NCBI GenBank assembly: GCA_002421995.1
Contig: DISP01000196.1
Location: 1,197 to 13,486 of the forward strand
Direction of reading: 5' to 3'
Origin: Bacteroidales bacterium UBA6207
Lineage (GTDB): Bacteria > Bacteroidota > Bacteroidia > Bacteroidales > F082
Length of the DNA: 12,290 nt
Under the pieces are notes generated by a model. It saw nothing but the letters and a program-made list of their open reading frames with translations. It had not been told where the DNA came from and did no database searches. The translations under genes and the position numbers were made by a program. Of this stretch, positions 1-8,274 are shown piece by piece. Positions within the stretch are counted from its first letter, which is position 1. Every line of letters begins with the position of its first letter.

Positions 1-2170
1 TGCCGGTGACAGGCCCCCAGATCATGCCCGAATCAAAGTGGCTGCCAAAGGGTTTCTCAGCTGCAATCAAGGGATGTTCCTGTTTGAAGTTAGTGAGGTT
101 TTCGCCCCCAAGGTAAATGCTCCACTTTCTGAAGTATTTGGTAATCTGTGCATTAATAATAGTAAAAGCGGGCGAAACCGGGGGCATCTGGTGAATCTCC
201 GGATTGCTTTCTGTGCCCGGCAGACGTGTTTGTCCGTTGAACTGCGTGGTGAAATCAAACTGCCACTTTTTGAGTGCTGTCACATACGAGAGGCTCAGCA
301 GTGCCTTATGCCTGTTTACCATAGGTTTTTCAAGCAATTCGCCACCAAAAGTCATCTTCACATCGTTAAGCCTGTAGGCGGCAGTCACATCAAGGCCTTT
401 GAGCAGCTCGTAGTTGGCTTCCAGTTGCAGGCTGTTTGATCGTGATTGTCCCTCGAGGTTGTAAATGCGGATGCTGCTGATGTCGGAATCCCTGTCAACA
501 AGCACCTGGTTCACAAATGAGGTGCGATAGGCATCCAGACTGATTGTCAATTCCCTGTTGGCAATGTCAATATGTTTGCTGAGGTTGATACCAAAATTCC
601 ATGCTTCTTCCATGGCCGGTTCGTTAAGAAACACGATGCGCTTGCCCGAGGCGAGCAGTGAGATGTTTTCGGCCAGTATATTGGCCGACCTGAATCCTTT
701 TCCGGCCGAGAGACGCAGAATGGTGTGTGCATTGAAATTGTAGCGCAGATGCAGCCTTGGTGTAAAAAAGGTGCCAAAGGTATTGTGATGGTCGGCACGC
801 AAACCTGCAATAAGGTTAATTTTCTCGCCATCGCTGTAGGTGTACTGGAAAAACATACCCGGCACCACCTCTCTCCGGCTGAAAATGCTGTCGTTCAGCT
901 GTTCTTCGTAACGGTCAAGGGTAAGGCTGGCGCCTGTTGTATAGGTGTGCCTGGTGTTGACGATAAACGACTGATACAATGCATTTGCATAATACGAAAG
1001 CTGTTCGGCATCATAATCGCGCATTCCGAAAAACGAACCAAGCCGGTGAAAGCTGAGCTGTTGCTGAATGCCCAGGCTGGTTGCAGGCCGGTTGCGGGAG
1101 ATGAAGCCGGTTTTCAAAAACGACTCGAAGCGTTGGGTATTGATTTCTATGCCGTAGCCATTGTTTTCGTCCCGGGTTTTGTCGGCATCATAGGTACTTT
1201 GCCCGCCCTTTCGGCTTTCCTGCATGGCTTTGATGCCGAATTGCGCCTCAAAATGATCGCCGTGGTAATCCCATCTGTTGAAGAGGTTGAACTGGGTGTT
1301 GATGGGCTCGTCGAGAAAGCCATCGTGGTTGTCATCGTGCGATTTGCCATTCCTGCTCACGTGCCCCAATAACATCGTCTGAAGCTTTTTTGTGACGGGC
1401 CATTTCGTGTTGAAGTTGAACTCGGAGCGTCCCAAATGGTTTTGATACAGATTGATAAAGAGCCGTTCGCTCGTTGCCGGTTTTTTAAATTCGACATTGA
1501 TCTGTCCGCTGATGGATTCGTAACCATTTAAAACTGAAGAAGTTCCTTTTGAAACCTGAATGCTTTCCATCCAGCTGCCCGGAATATAACCCAGACCAAA
1601 TGAGGTGGCAAGACCACGCAGATTGGGCATGTTTTCGGCCATCATCTGTGTATAAATGCCCGACAAACCCAACATTTCGATCTGTTTGGCCCCCGTCACG
1701 GCATCGGAGTAAGAAACATCAACACTGGCGCTGGTTTCGAAGCTTTCCGACAGGTTGCAGCAAGCCGCCTTTTGCAATTCGCCCGCGCTGATGTGGGTGG
1801 TGTTGACAGTGCTCAGACGCGAAACGAATGCGGTTTTGGCCCTTGTTCGCACTTCAACCTCATCAAGGTTGAGGCTGTTGACCATGATGTGATGAACAGG
1901 CCCTTCGTCTGTGTGAACATGCAAGGTATCGTTTTCGTAACCTACAAAACTGAAAATCAGGTAGTGCGTATGATCACCTGCTTTCAACCTGAAATAGCCT
2001 TTGCCATCCGAAACCGTACCTTTTTGTGTTCCTTCCCAATATATATTGACTCCCGGAAGGGCGACTGTGTCCTTTTGGTTGATCTCAAAAACGTATCCTT
2101 CGATGCTTTGCGATTGCACGATCCAAGGTGTCAGCAGCAATACGAAAAGCTGTAAGTATTTATAAAACAT
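1..2170 (-). CDS. TonB-dependent outer membrane receptor, 3' end cut by window edge
   Basis: My reverse-strand reading from the ATG at 2170 is open for 723 codons to the window edge. The start MFYKYLQLFVLLL leads into a signal peptide ending near VQSQS. Residues about 22-100 resemble a CarboxypepD_reg-like domain (GVNIYWEGTQKGTVSDGKGYF, then FSFVGYEND). Residues about 115-230 are the plug (AACCNLSESFET at about 135-146, QIEMLGLSG, then SGQINVEFKKP), and the rest is a beta-barrel with alternating aromatic strands. The last visible residues, GSHFDSGMIWGPVTG, look like the final barrel strands, so probably only some 10-20 residues are missing. Such receptors import scarce ligands across the outer membrane using TonB energy. 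The CCNLSESFET plug type is one I associate with metal-related receptors, and the N-terminal region has several histidines; the actual substrate is inferred, not shown. It follows the HYC_CC_PP gene on the same strand after about 143 bases. Confidence 0.9.
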   Translation of the reverse strand, partial: MFYKYLQLFVLLLTPWIVQSQSIEGYVFEINQKDTVALPGVNIYWEGTQKGTVSDGKGYFRLKAGDHTHYLIFSFVGYENDTLHVHTDEGPVHHIMVNSLNLDEVEVRTRAKTAFVSRLSTVNTTHISAGELQKAACCNLSESFETSASVDVSYSDAVTGAKQIEMLGLSGIYTQMMAENMPNLRGLATSFGLGYIPGSWMESIQVSKGTSSVLNGYESISGQINVEFKKPATSERLFINLYQNHLGRSEFNFNTKWPVTKKLQTMLLGHVSRNGKSHDDNHDGFLDEPINTQFNLFNRWDYHGDHFEAQFGIKAMQESRKGGQSTYDADKTRDENNGYGIEINTQRFESFLKTGFISRNRPATSLGIQQQLSFHRLGSFFGMRDYDAEQLSYYANALYQSFIVNTRHTYTTGASLTLDRYEEQLNDSIFSRREVVPGMFFQYTYSDGEKINLIAGLRADHHNTFGTFFTPRLHLRYNFNAHTILRLSAGKGFRSANILAENISLLASGKRIVFLNEPAMEEAWNFGINLSKHIDIANRELTISLDAYRTSFVNQVLVDRDSDISSIRIYNLEGQSRSNSLQLEANYELLKGLDVTAAYRLNDVKMTFGGELLEKPMVNRHKALLSLSYVTALKKWQFDFTTQFNGQTRLPGTESNPEIHQMPPVSPAFTIINAQITKYFRKWSIYLGGENLTNFKQEHPLIAAEKPFGSHFDSGMIWGPVTG

Positions 2171-2236
2171 TGTAAATCTGAATTTAAAGAAAAGAAAAAT
2201 GAAAAACCCTTTACCTGGATTCCGGCTATAAGTCAA

Positions 2237-2277
2237 AGGCGCATAAGCACCTGAACACAGAAAGGTATTAAACCTTT
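2237..2277 (-). other. two small hairpins in the leader between the HYC_CC_PP and receptor genes
   Basis: The 143-base gap 2171-2313 holds two short inverted repeats. The first is a 6-bp stem with one G-U pair at 2237-2252 (loop 2243-2246). The second is a perfect 6-bp stem, aaaggt/accttt, at 2261-2266 and 2272-2277. Neither is followed by a clear U-tract on the minus strand, so they are weak terminators at best and may only be leader structure. I see no cobalamin riboswitch core and no convincing promoter here. Confidence 0.25.
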
Positions 2278-2313
2278 ACAGAAGCATATGATCAAACCGG
2301 AAAAAAAGAAAAA

Positions 2314-2802
2314 TCAGCCCAGCAGCGTATCGAGCTTGAGTTGGTGATAGGTAATGGTGAGGGTTTTGCCCGAAAGCGGGGGAGGGTCTTCCGTTAAAAA
2401 GGCCGAGGGAGCGGGATCTTTACTTTTGGAGGGTGAAAAGAATTCGATGATCCTTACAGTGACAACCAAAAACTGGTTGAAGACCTTTTTGATTTTCAGT
2501 GTCGGCATCTCAAAGTCGGTGATGCCTTTGATGTATTGCAGAAAATCTTCGCAGCAACCTTTGCTTTCAACCTTGTTGTCGGCGACACCTGTGTGGCAGC
2601 AAGCTGTTGTATCAGTGCCGCACTGCGCTGTTGCAGAAGGCTCATGGGCATGGTTGCACTCGATAGGAAAAGGGAGTATTGACTTGTTAAGTGTATGATT
2701 TGTAGTGCAATAATGCGCATTCAGGGTGATCCCCGAGGCACCTGCAAGCACCATCACAGCCATTAAACTTGACAGAAATTTCAGAAAAAATCCACTTTTC
2801 AT
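2314..2802 (-). CDS. HYC_CC_PP family small exported protein
   Basis: Counting from the ATG at 2802, the protein has 162 residues. MKSGFFLKFLSSLMAVMVLA is a classic signal peptide start. The three family-naming motifs appear in order: HYC at residues 30-32 (LNAHYCTTN), CC at 83-84 (GCCEDF) and the PP run at 140-142 (DPPPLSGKTL). The segment in between is rich in Cys and His (CNHAHEP, CGTDTTACCH), which suggests metal handling or disulfides in the periplasm; this is inference. A weak hydrophobic stretch (FLVVTVRIIEFF, about 111-122) could touch the membrane. Alternative in-frame starts are ATG 2808 (MAMKSG) and TTG 2823; 2802 or 2808 fits the signal peptide best. A TAnnTTTG-like box (TACTTTTG, 2817-2810) lies so close that it would give an almost leaderless message, so its role is doubtful. 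The gene sits 78 bases after metF and ahead of the TonB receptor; pairing with a TonB receptor is typical of this family. Confidence 0.82.
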   Translation of the reverse strand: MKSGFFLKFLSSLMAVMVLAGASGITLNAHYCTTNHTLNKSILPFPIECNHAHEPSATAQCGTDTTACCHTGVADNKVESKGCCEDFLQYIKGITDFEMPTLKIKKVFNQFLVVTVRIIEFFSPSKSKDPAPSAFLTEDPPPLSGKTLTITYHQLKLDTLLG

Positions 2803-2880
2803 TGCCATGCAAAAGTAAATCAAAAACTAATCCGAAAGGTTAAATTTTGTTAACTTTTGATATTGAATGTGTTATGTTAA

Positions 2881-3846
2881 TTAGAAAACTGCTTTTGCTA
2901 TACGAACCACATTGTCCGACCGGCCCATTGTATAGAAATGGATGACAGGAGTTTGCTTGGCAATCAACTCTTTGCTTTGTGCTATGGCCCATTCCACGCC
3001 CACTTCCTTAGCCTGCTTGTTGTCTTTGCATTTGAGCAGCTCTTTCACGAGGGCTTCGGGCAGGTCAATGTTGAAGGTTTGAGGCAGTGTTCCCATCTGC
3101 CCGACCGATGTGATGGGCTTCAATCCGGGAATGATGGGTACGTTGATGCCCACCGCCCGGCAGCGGTCAACAAAGCTGAAATACTTTTGATTGTCGAAAA
3201 ACATCTGTGTGACAATGTATTCTGCACCGGCTTCGATTTTCTTCTTCAGAAAATGCAGGTCTGATTCCATATTGGGCGATTCAATATGTTTTTCGGGATA
3301 GCCGGCCACACCGATGCTGAAGTCGGTGGGTGTGGTGTTGAGCAGGTCTTCTTCGAGATAAATGCCCTGGTTCAGTTTACTGATTTGCTGTACCAACTCA
3401 ACGGAATGTGTATGTCCGCCGGGTTCGGGTTGGAAATATTTCATCGAGGGCTGCGGATCGCCACGCACCACAAGGAGGTTTTTAACACCCAAAAAGTGAA
3501 GGTCAATGAGTGCGTTTTCGGTTTCCTCACGGGTAAAACCGCCACAAATGATGTGTGGCACCACATTCAGGCCGTAGCGGTAGAGGATTGCAGCGGCAAT
3601 GCCAACTGTTCCGGGTCGTTTGCGGATGGTTTTTTTTTCAATCAATCCGTTGGGAAGGGTTTTGTAGGCAAATTCTTCCTGGTGATAGGTCACGTTCACG
3701 AATGCGGGATCAAATTCCATTAGCGGCTGGATGGTGTTTTCGATGTTTTCGATGTTTTGACCTTTGAGCGGGGGCAGCAGCTCAAACGAGAAAAGGGTGT
3801 TTTTTGCTGCGGCGATATGTTCTGTAACTTTGAGTAAATGTTTCAT
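2881..3846 (-). CDS. metF: 5,10-methylenetetrahydrofolate reductase
   Basis: The protein has 321 residues, slightly longer than the roughly 296 of E. coli MetF. It is a cytosolic FAD-containing TIM barrel that reduces 5,10-methylene-THF to 5-methyl-THF, the methyl donor for MetH. Visible motifs are FSFELLPP (residues 19-26, with E22 matching the catalytic/folate-binding Glu of the family), FVNVTYHQEE (49-58), LLVVRGDPQ (124-132, the conserved RGDxP-type FAD-binding turn), IGVAGYPEKH (178-187) and TQMFFDN (213-219). TYHQ replaces the TYGA-type sequence of E. coli; I believe this is the usual Bacteroidota form. The ATG at 3846 lies 8 bases after the metH stop, so the two are almost certainly one transcript under the upstream SAM riboswitch. 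No break or missing motif is visible. Confidence 0.97.
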   Translation of the reverse strand: MKHLLKVTEHIAAAKNTLFSFELLPPLKGQNIENIENTIQPLMEFDPAFVNVTYHQEEFAYKTLPNGLIEKKTIRKRPGTVGIAAAILYRYGLNVVPHIICGGFTREETENALIDLHFLGVKNLLVVRGDPQPSMKYFQPEPGGHTHSVELVQQISKLNQGIYLEEDLLNTTPTDFSIGVAGYPEKHIESPNMESDLHFLKKKIEAGAEYIVTQMFFDNQKYFSFVDRCRAVGINVPIIPGLKPITSVGQMGTLPQTFNIDLPEALVKELLKCKDNKQAKEVGVEWAIAQSKELIAKQTPVIHFYTMGRSDNVVRIAKAVF

Positions 3847-3854
3847 TGTCAGTG

Positions 3855-6800
3855 TTATTTATAGTTTAGGTTAGCGTTGAGTAGTCGTTCGGTTTCAGCG
3901 ATTGTCCATTTTTTGCGTTTGCTGTAGTCTTCAATCTGGTCGCGGCTTATTTTTCCAACATTAAAATATTGCGCATCGGGATGTGCGAAATAGAAGCCGC
4001 TTACCGCAGCAGCAGGCGACATGGCAAAGTTTTCGGTGAGCGTAACAGAGGTATGTGTTTCGGCTTTCAGCAAATCAAAGAGCAATTGCTTTTCTGAGTG
4101 CTCGGGGCAAGCCGGATAGCCTGGTGCCGGCCTGATGCCTTGATAGGCTTCGGCTAAGAGCTGCGATGTAGCCAGCTTTTCGTCAGGCACATAGGCCCAA
4201 AGTTCGCGTCTGACTTTTTCGTGCAGAAACTCAGCAAAAGCCTCGGCCAGCCTGTCGGCAAGCACTTTTACCATGATAGCGTTGTAGTCGTCGTGGCTAT
4301 TCTCATAGTGTTTGACCAATTCCTCGGTGCCATGGCCTGCTGTAACAACAAAAAGCCCAAGGTAGTCAGGCATGCCTTTGGGGGCAACGAAATCTGAAAG
4401 ACAAAGATTGGGCAAGCCGCCGGATTTTTCTTGCTGGTTTCTGAGAAATGAGAAGCGGGTGGCTTCGTTTTCGCGCTTTTCATCGGAATAGATAATGATG
4501 TCATCGCCATCCGCGTTGGCCGGAAACAAGCCTGCAATGCCATGTGCTGTAAGCAATTGTTTGTCAACAATCATTTTCAACATCCGGATGGCATCGTCAT
4601 AGAGTTTTCTGGCTTCTTCGCCTTTGTCGGCATCTTCAAATATCTGCGGATATTTCCCGCTCAGCCGCCATGAATGGAAAAAGAAAGTCCAGTCAATATA
4701 TGGAAGCAGCGCATTCAGGTCTTGGTTTTTGAAAATGCTGACACCTGGGTGAACAGGTTTATAAACAGTGTTCTGCGAAAAAAGTCCCTTAAAACTGTTG
4801 GCCCTTGCCTGTGACAGGCTTATATACTGATCTTCTTGTTTGCTGCTGAGGTATTTGTGGCGCAAATGCTCATAGCGCGTTTTGATCTCGTCAACATATT
4901 GGGTTCTCCGTTCGTCGGATGCCAAAAGATTGGCTATTACGGCTGTCACCTTGGAAGCATCGCGCACATGCACAACAGGCTGATTATACGTGGGCACAAT
5001 CTTCACAGCTGTATGAATTTCGGAAGTTGTTGCGCCGCCAATGAGCAATGGCCAACTCAGGTTTAGGCGGTGCATCTCCGAAGCCACATGCACCATCTCT
5101 TCGAGCGACGGCGTGATGAGGCCGCTCAACCCAATGATGTCAACGTTTTCATCCTGAGCCACCTGAAGGATTTTTTCGGCCGGCACCATGACGCCAAGGT
5201 CAATCACTTCGAAATTGTTGCAGCTGAGCACCACGCCGACAATGTTTTTACCGATGTCGTGCACATCGCCTTTCACTGTTGCCAGCAATACCTTTCCGGC
5301 CGAGCTGCTTGCAGTGGTTTTTTCCATCTCGATGTAAGGAAGCAGCACCGCCACGGCTTTTTTCATCACGCGGGCGCTCTTAACCACTTGAGGCAGAAAC
5401 ATTTTACCGCTTCCAAAGAGGTCACCCACCACGCCCATGCCATCCATGAGCGGCCCTTCGATCACATCGAGGGCACGTTCAAAGCGTGGCCGGGCCTCCA
5501 AAACATCTTCTTCAATGTGGTCGGTGATGCCCTTGATAAGCGCGTGTTTGAGTCGCTGCAGCACATCTTCATTGCGCCAGCCGATGGCTTTTTCCTCCTT
5601 AGCATCTTGTTTCTTAAGGGTTTCGGCAAAATGCAACAATCTCTCGGTGGCATCGTGTCTTCTGTTGAGCACAAGGTCTTCGGTGAGTTGGAGCAATTCT
5701 TTGGGTATCTCATCATAGATCTGCAACATGCCCGGATTCACAATACCCATGTCCATGCCGGCTTTGATGGCGTGGAACAAAAACACGGCATGGATGGCTT
5801 CGCGAACGACATCGTTGCCACGAAACGAAAACGAAAGATTGCTCACGCCACCACTCACCCTTGCATGGGGCAGGTGTTCTTTGATCCAGGCTGTAGTGCG
5901 GATATAATCCACTGCATAATTGTTGTGCTCCTCGATGCCCGTGCCGATGGCCAGAATGTTTGGATCGAAGATGATATCTTCGGGTGGAAAGTTCACCTTT
6001 TCAGTCAGGATTTGATAGGCACGCTGACAGATGGCCACCTTTCGTTCGTAGCTTGCAGCCTGCCCTTCCTCATCAAAGGCCATCACCACCACGGCTGCTC
6101 CATATTGTCTGATAAGTCTGGCGTGGTATATAAAAGCTTCTTCGCCTTCTTTCAGACTTATCGAATTCACAACTGCTTTTCCCTGAAGGCATTTCAGTCC
6201 GGCTTCGATCACCTCCCATTTCGATGAGTCAATCATCACCGGAAGGCGTGCAATGTCGGGTTCCGACATCAGGAGATTTAAAAACCTGGCCATCTCGGCT
6301 TTGGCGTCCAACATGCCGTCGTCCATATTCACATCAATCATCTGGGCGCCGCCTTCCACCATGTCGCGGGCTACGCTGAGGGCTTCTTCGTATTTTTTTT
6401 CGCGGATGAGGCGGGCAAAACGGATCGAGCCGCTCACATTGGTCCGTTCGCCGATGTTGATAAAGTTCGACTCAGGGCTGATCGTCAGGGGTTCAAGACC
6501 TGTAAAAACTGAGGCCGTCTTTTTCTTCGAAACAGGACGGGCAGGCAAGTACTTCACCTGTGCAGCAAATTCTTTTATATGATCGGGTGTGGTGCCGCAG
6601 CAGCCTCCCACGATGTTGACAAAGCCGTTGGCGGCAAAGTCGTGGATGTGGCCCGCCATCATCTGCGGTGTTTCGTCGTAGCCACCCAGTTCGTTGGGCA
6701 GACCGGCATTGGGATAGGCGCTCACCGGCAGGTCTGATTGCCTGGCGAGTGTTTCAATATAAGGCCGCATCTCTTTGGCGCCCAGTGCGCAGTTGAGTCC

Positions 6801-7529
6801 GATGCTCAGCAGCTCGAGGTGTGTCACCGAATGCAGGAAAGCTTCCACGGTCTGTCCCGAGAGGGTGCGTCCGCTGGCATCGGTGATGGTGCCCGAAACC
6901 ATCACGGGGATTTTTCGCCCCAGCTCATCCTGTAGCTGCCCGATGGCAAAGAGGGCTGCCTTGGCGTTGAGGGTGTCGAAAATGGTTTCAACGAGCAGGA
7001 TGTCGGCGCCGCCTTCGATGAGCGCAGCAGCCTGTTCGTGGTAGTTTTCAACCAGGTCGTCGTAGGTCACGGCACGATAACCCGGGTCGTTCACATCGGG
7101 CGACATGCTGGCAGTTTTATTGGTAGGCCCGATGGCACCGGCCACGAAACGGGGTTTGTCAGGCTCTTTTTCGGTGAACTCGTCAGCGGCCTGCCGGGCA
7201 ATACGTGCTGCAGCCAGGTTGATGTCATAAACCATGTGTTCAAGGCCGTAGTCGGACTGCGAAATCCTGGTGCCGTTGAAGGTGTTGGTTTCGATGATGT
7301 CGGCTCCTGCAGCCAGGTATTGCCTGTGGATGTCGAGGATGATATGCGGCCGGGTGATACAGAGCAGGTCGTTGTTGCCTTTGAGGTCGCGCGGATGATT
7401 GCTGAACTGAAGGCCGCGGTAGTCGGCTTCGCTCAGATGGTAGCGTTGTATCATGGTGCCCATGGCGCCATCGAGGACTAATATTCTGTCTTTCAGCAGT
7501 TCCCTGACGGGAATTGTATTTTTTGTCAT
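3855..7529 (-). CDS. metH: cobalamin-dependent methionine synthase, full length
   Basis: The protein has 1224 residues, close to the 1227 of E. coli MetH, with all four modules present. Residues 1-330 are the homocysteine-binding barrel with the zinc ligands C247 (GLNCALG) and C310-C311 (GGCCGTTP). Residues about 345-620 are the pterin-binding barrel (FINIGERTNVSGS, then GGVSNLSFSFRG). Residues about 650-890 are the cap and B12-binding Rossmann domain with DVHDIGKN, where H757 is the lower cobalt ligand (H759 in E. coli). Residues about 900-1224 are the AdoMet-dependent reactivation domain with RPAPGYPACPEH at 1133-1144. It transfers the methyl group of 5-methyl-THF to homocysteine through methylcobalamin in the cytosol, giving methionine. 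The complete activation domain implies it needs reductive reactivation with SAM. The start at 7529 gives MTKNTIPVRELLKDRILVLDG, the expected N-terminus. A SAM-I riboswitch lies about 125 bases upstream and metF follows directly. Confidence 0.98.
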   Translation of the reverse strand: MTKNTIPVRELLKDRILVLDGAMGTMIQRYHLSEADYRGLQFSNHPRDLKGNNDLLCITRPHIILDIHRQYLAAGADIIETNTFNGTRISQSDYGLEHMVYDINLAAARIARQAADEFTEKEPDKPRFVAGAIGPTNKTASMSPDVNDPGYRAVTYDDLVENYHEQAAALIEGGADILLVETIFDTLNAKAALFAIGQLQDELGRKIPVMVSGTITDASGRTLSGQTVEAFLHSVTHLELLSIGLNCALGAKEMRPYIETLARQSDLPVSAYPNAGLPNELGGYDETPQMMAGHIHDFAANGFVNIVGGCCGTTPDHIKEFAAQVKYLPARPVSKKKTASVFTGLEPLTISPESNFINIGERTNVSGSIRFARLIREKKYEEALSVARDMVEGGAQMIDVNMDDGMLDAKAEMARFLNLLMSEPDIARLPVMIDSSKWEVIEAGLKCLQGKAVVNSISLKEGEEAFIYHARLIRQYGAAVVVMAFDEEGQAASYERKVAICQRAYQILTEKVNFPPEDIIFDPNILAIGTGIEEHNNYAVDYIRTTAWIKEHLPHARVSGGVSNLSFSFRGNDVVREAIHAVFLFHAIKAGMDMGIVNPGMLQIYDEIPKELLQLTEDLVLNRRHDATERLLHFAETLKKQDAKEEKAIGWRNEDVLQRLKHALIKGITDHIEEDVLEARPRFERALDVIEGPLMDGMGVVGDLFGSGKMFLPQVVKSARVMKKAVAVLLPYIEMEKTTASSSAGKVLLATVKGDVHDIGKNIVGVVLSCNNFEVIDLGVMVPAEKILQVAQDENVDIIGLSGLITPSLEEMVHVASEMHRLNLSWPLLIGGATTSEIHTAVKIVPTYNQPVVHVRDASKVTAVIANLLASDERRTQYVDEIKTRYEHLRHKYLSSKQEDQYISLSQARANSFKGLFSQNTVYKPVHPGVSIFKNQDLNALLPYIDWTFFFHSWRLSGKYPQIFEDADKGEEARKLYDDAIRMLKMIVDKQLLTAHGIAGLFPANADGDDIIIYSDEKRENEATRFSFLRNQQEKSGGLPNLCLSDFVAPKGMPDYLGLFVVTAGHGTEELVKHYENSHDDYNAIMVKVLADRLAEAFAEFLHEKVRRELWAYVPDEKLATSQLLAEAYQGIRPAPGYPACPEHSEKQLLFDLLKAETHTSVTLTENFAMSPAAAVSGFYFAHPDAQYFNVGKISRDQIEDYSKRKKWTIAETERLLNANLNYK

Positions 7530-7655
7530 ACGTTTGAAAATTTAACAACAAGCAGATCAACTTCCGAAAACCATCGGGTTAAAGCCTCAGTCTCTTTTGG
7601 AGCGCATTCGGCGAAGGTGACAGAAGAAGCAAACATGTTGCATCGGTAACACATT

Positions 7656-7765
7656 TAATTTATAATCACCCGCTTTCGCGGGATTAGGTTTTAGCACCAC
7701 TCCCAGTCGGGGAAGGTTGCTAGAGCTTCGCAGAGCCTAGTCTCTCCGCTCTTCTTTATAAATCA
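7656..7765 (-). promoter_or_regulatory. SAM-I (S-box) riboswitch upstream of metH
   Basis: Read on the minus strand, the architecture of the S-box aptamer is present. P1 is a perfect 8-bp helix, ATTTATAA (7763-7756) with TTATAAAT (7665-7658). The conserved core continues AAGAGCGGAGAGACTAGG, then a P2 helix closed by CTAG/CTAG around a GCTCTGCGAAGCT loop, then the invariant AGCAACC (7721-7715 region). P3 is TCCC/GGGA, followed by the hallmark GGTGCTAAAACC (7698-7687). P4 is CCCGC-GAAA-GCGGG (7682-7669). SAM binding is expected to lower metH-metF expression. Between the aptamer and the metH ATG there are about 125 bases without an obvious intrinsic terminator, so the expression platform is not clear; translational control or a weak attenuator are both possible. 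Confidence 0.93.
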
Positions 7766-7804
7766 ACGACCTTATTTGTGGAAGGACAATTGATATACGC
7801 GCTG

Positions 7805-7812
7805 CAAAGATA
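7805..7812 (-). promoter_or_regulatory. possible Bacteroidota -7 promoter box for the metH-metF operon
   Basis: On the minus strand this reads TATCTTTG, an exact match to the Bacteroidota -7 consensus TAnnTTTG. It lies about 40 bases upstream of the first P1 strand of the riboswitch, which is where a promoter should be. I cannot find a good -33 TTTG at the usual 17-23 base spacing, so the call rests on the -7 box and the position. Confidence 0.45.
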
Positions 7813-7827
7813 TGTTTTTTTGAAATG

Positions 7828-7884
7828 GTTGATTTGTTGTTTAGAAGTTGATTTGTTGATTCGTTGATTTGTTGATTTGTTGCT
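7828..7884. repeat. period-8 GTTGATTT tandem repeat
   Basis: Near-perfect GTTGATTT units occur at 7828, 7847, 7855 (last base changed to C), 7863 and 7871, the last four in uninterrupted period 8. The reverse complement (CATCAAC, AATCAAC) recurs about 80 bases further right at 7956-7985, so the run is also the left arm of a loose inverted repeat. It is too short and lacks spacers, so it is not a CRISPR. This run lies between the putative metH promoter and the ATPase gene; the 7530-8303 gap holds no convincing gene. Confidence 0.75.
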
Positions 7885-8130
7885 GGCGCAAGCCTTAGCT
7901 TAAGCTTAAGCCAAAGCCAAGTGCCTCCAGTACCGCTTACATTCAAACGCGTCAGCATCAACACATCAACAAAGAACACATCAACTCTTTTTATACGGTT
8001 GATTTGTTTATTTGTTGGTTTAGAAGGGTATAGAATGAGGGGTTTAGGGCTAACGCAAGCCTTAGCTTAAGCCATAGCTAAAAGCCAGAGCCTCCAGCAC
8101 CACCCACATTCAAACGCGTCAGCATCAACA
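7883..8130. repeat. duplicated intergenic segment with 167-base offset
   Basis: Two stretches recur at exactly the same offset of 167 bases. The 18-base CGCAAGCCTTAGCTTAAG lies at 7887-7904 and 8054-8071. A 25-base perfect match beginning acattcaaacgcgtcagc lies at 7939-7963 and 8106-8130. The sequence between them is related but diverged (CCTCCAG is shared in both). The constant offset shows one duplication of a longer unit rather than independent short repeats. Copy one also holds the palindrome GCTTAAGCTTAAGC. Confidence 0.8.
7945..8050. repeat. left copy of a ~105-base direct repeat flanking the ATPase gene
   Basis: This block runs from AAACGCGTCAGCATCAAC through CAAAGAACACATCAAC, a T-rich loop, GGTTGATTTGTTTATTTG, GGTTTAGAAGGG and GGGGTTTAGGGCT. 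The same order of pieces with few changes appears at 9682-9800, right of the ATPase gene. ACATCAAC (7977-7984) and GTTGATTT (7998-8005) form a short stem around the T-rich loop, with one mismatch; the right-hand copy does this perfectly over 11 bp. Confidence 0.78.
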
Positions 8131-8266
8131 AATCAACATTTCCAGCCGTTGACGTGTTAGAACCATCCTTCCCGATGATTCAATTAATTCTTTTGTGCGG
8201 TTTGACCCAACAATAAATGGACGGTGAATTGATAATATTTATTAAGTAAAAACTTGCAAAATAATC

Positions 8267-8274
8267 TATTTTTG
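8267..8274 (+). promoter_or_regulatory. possible -7 promoter box for the ATPase gene
   Basis: TATTTTTG matches the Bacteroidota -7 consensus TAnnTTTG and ends 29 bases before the ATG at 8304, leaving a short plausible 5' leader. No TTTG is found at the usual -33 distance. The rest of 8131-8303 is AT-rich without recognisable structure. Confidence 0.45.

Noticed and set aside
725..1372. A 215-codon open frame on the plus strand
   Set aside because: It is antisense to the TonB-dependent receptor, which reads through as one continuous, domain-consistent frame.
2171..2313. Cobalamin riboswitch ahead of the TonB receptor
   Set aside because: The leader is too short and no B12-box-like core is visible; only two small hairpins are present.
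2810..2817. TAnnTTTG promoter box (TACTTTTG on the minus strand) for the HYC_CC_PP gene
   Set aside because: Transcription would begin at or after the likely start codon, and the -33 element is poor. It is mentioned with the gene but not listed as a promoter.
5070..6227. A 385-codon open frame on the plus strand
   Set aside because: It lies wholly antisense to metH, whose domains and catalytic residues are intact. The translation has no recognisable motif and is what antisense frames of GC-balanced genes give.
7828..7884. CRISPR-like array
   Set aside because: The unit is 8 bases, directly abutting, with no unique spacers and no cas genes nearby.
7737..7979. An 80-codon minus-strand frame
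   Set aside because: It overlaps the SAM riboswitch and the GTTGATTT repeats; its repeated NQQINESTNQ-like residues are just translated repeat DNA.
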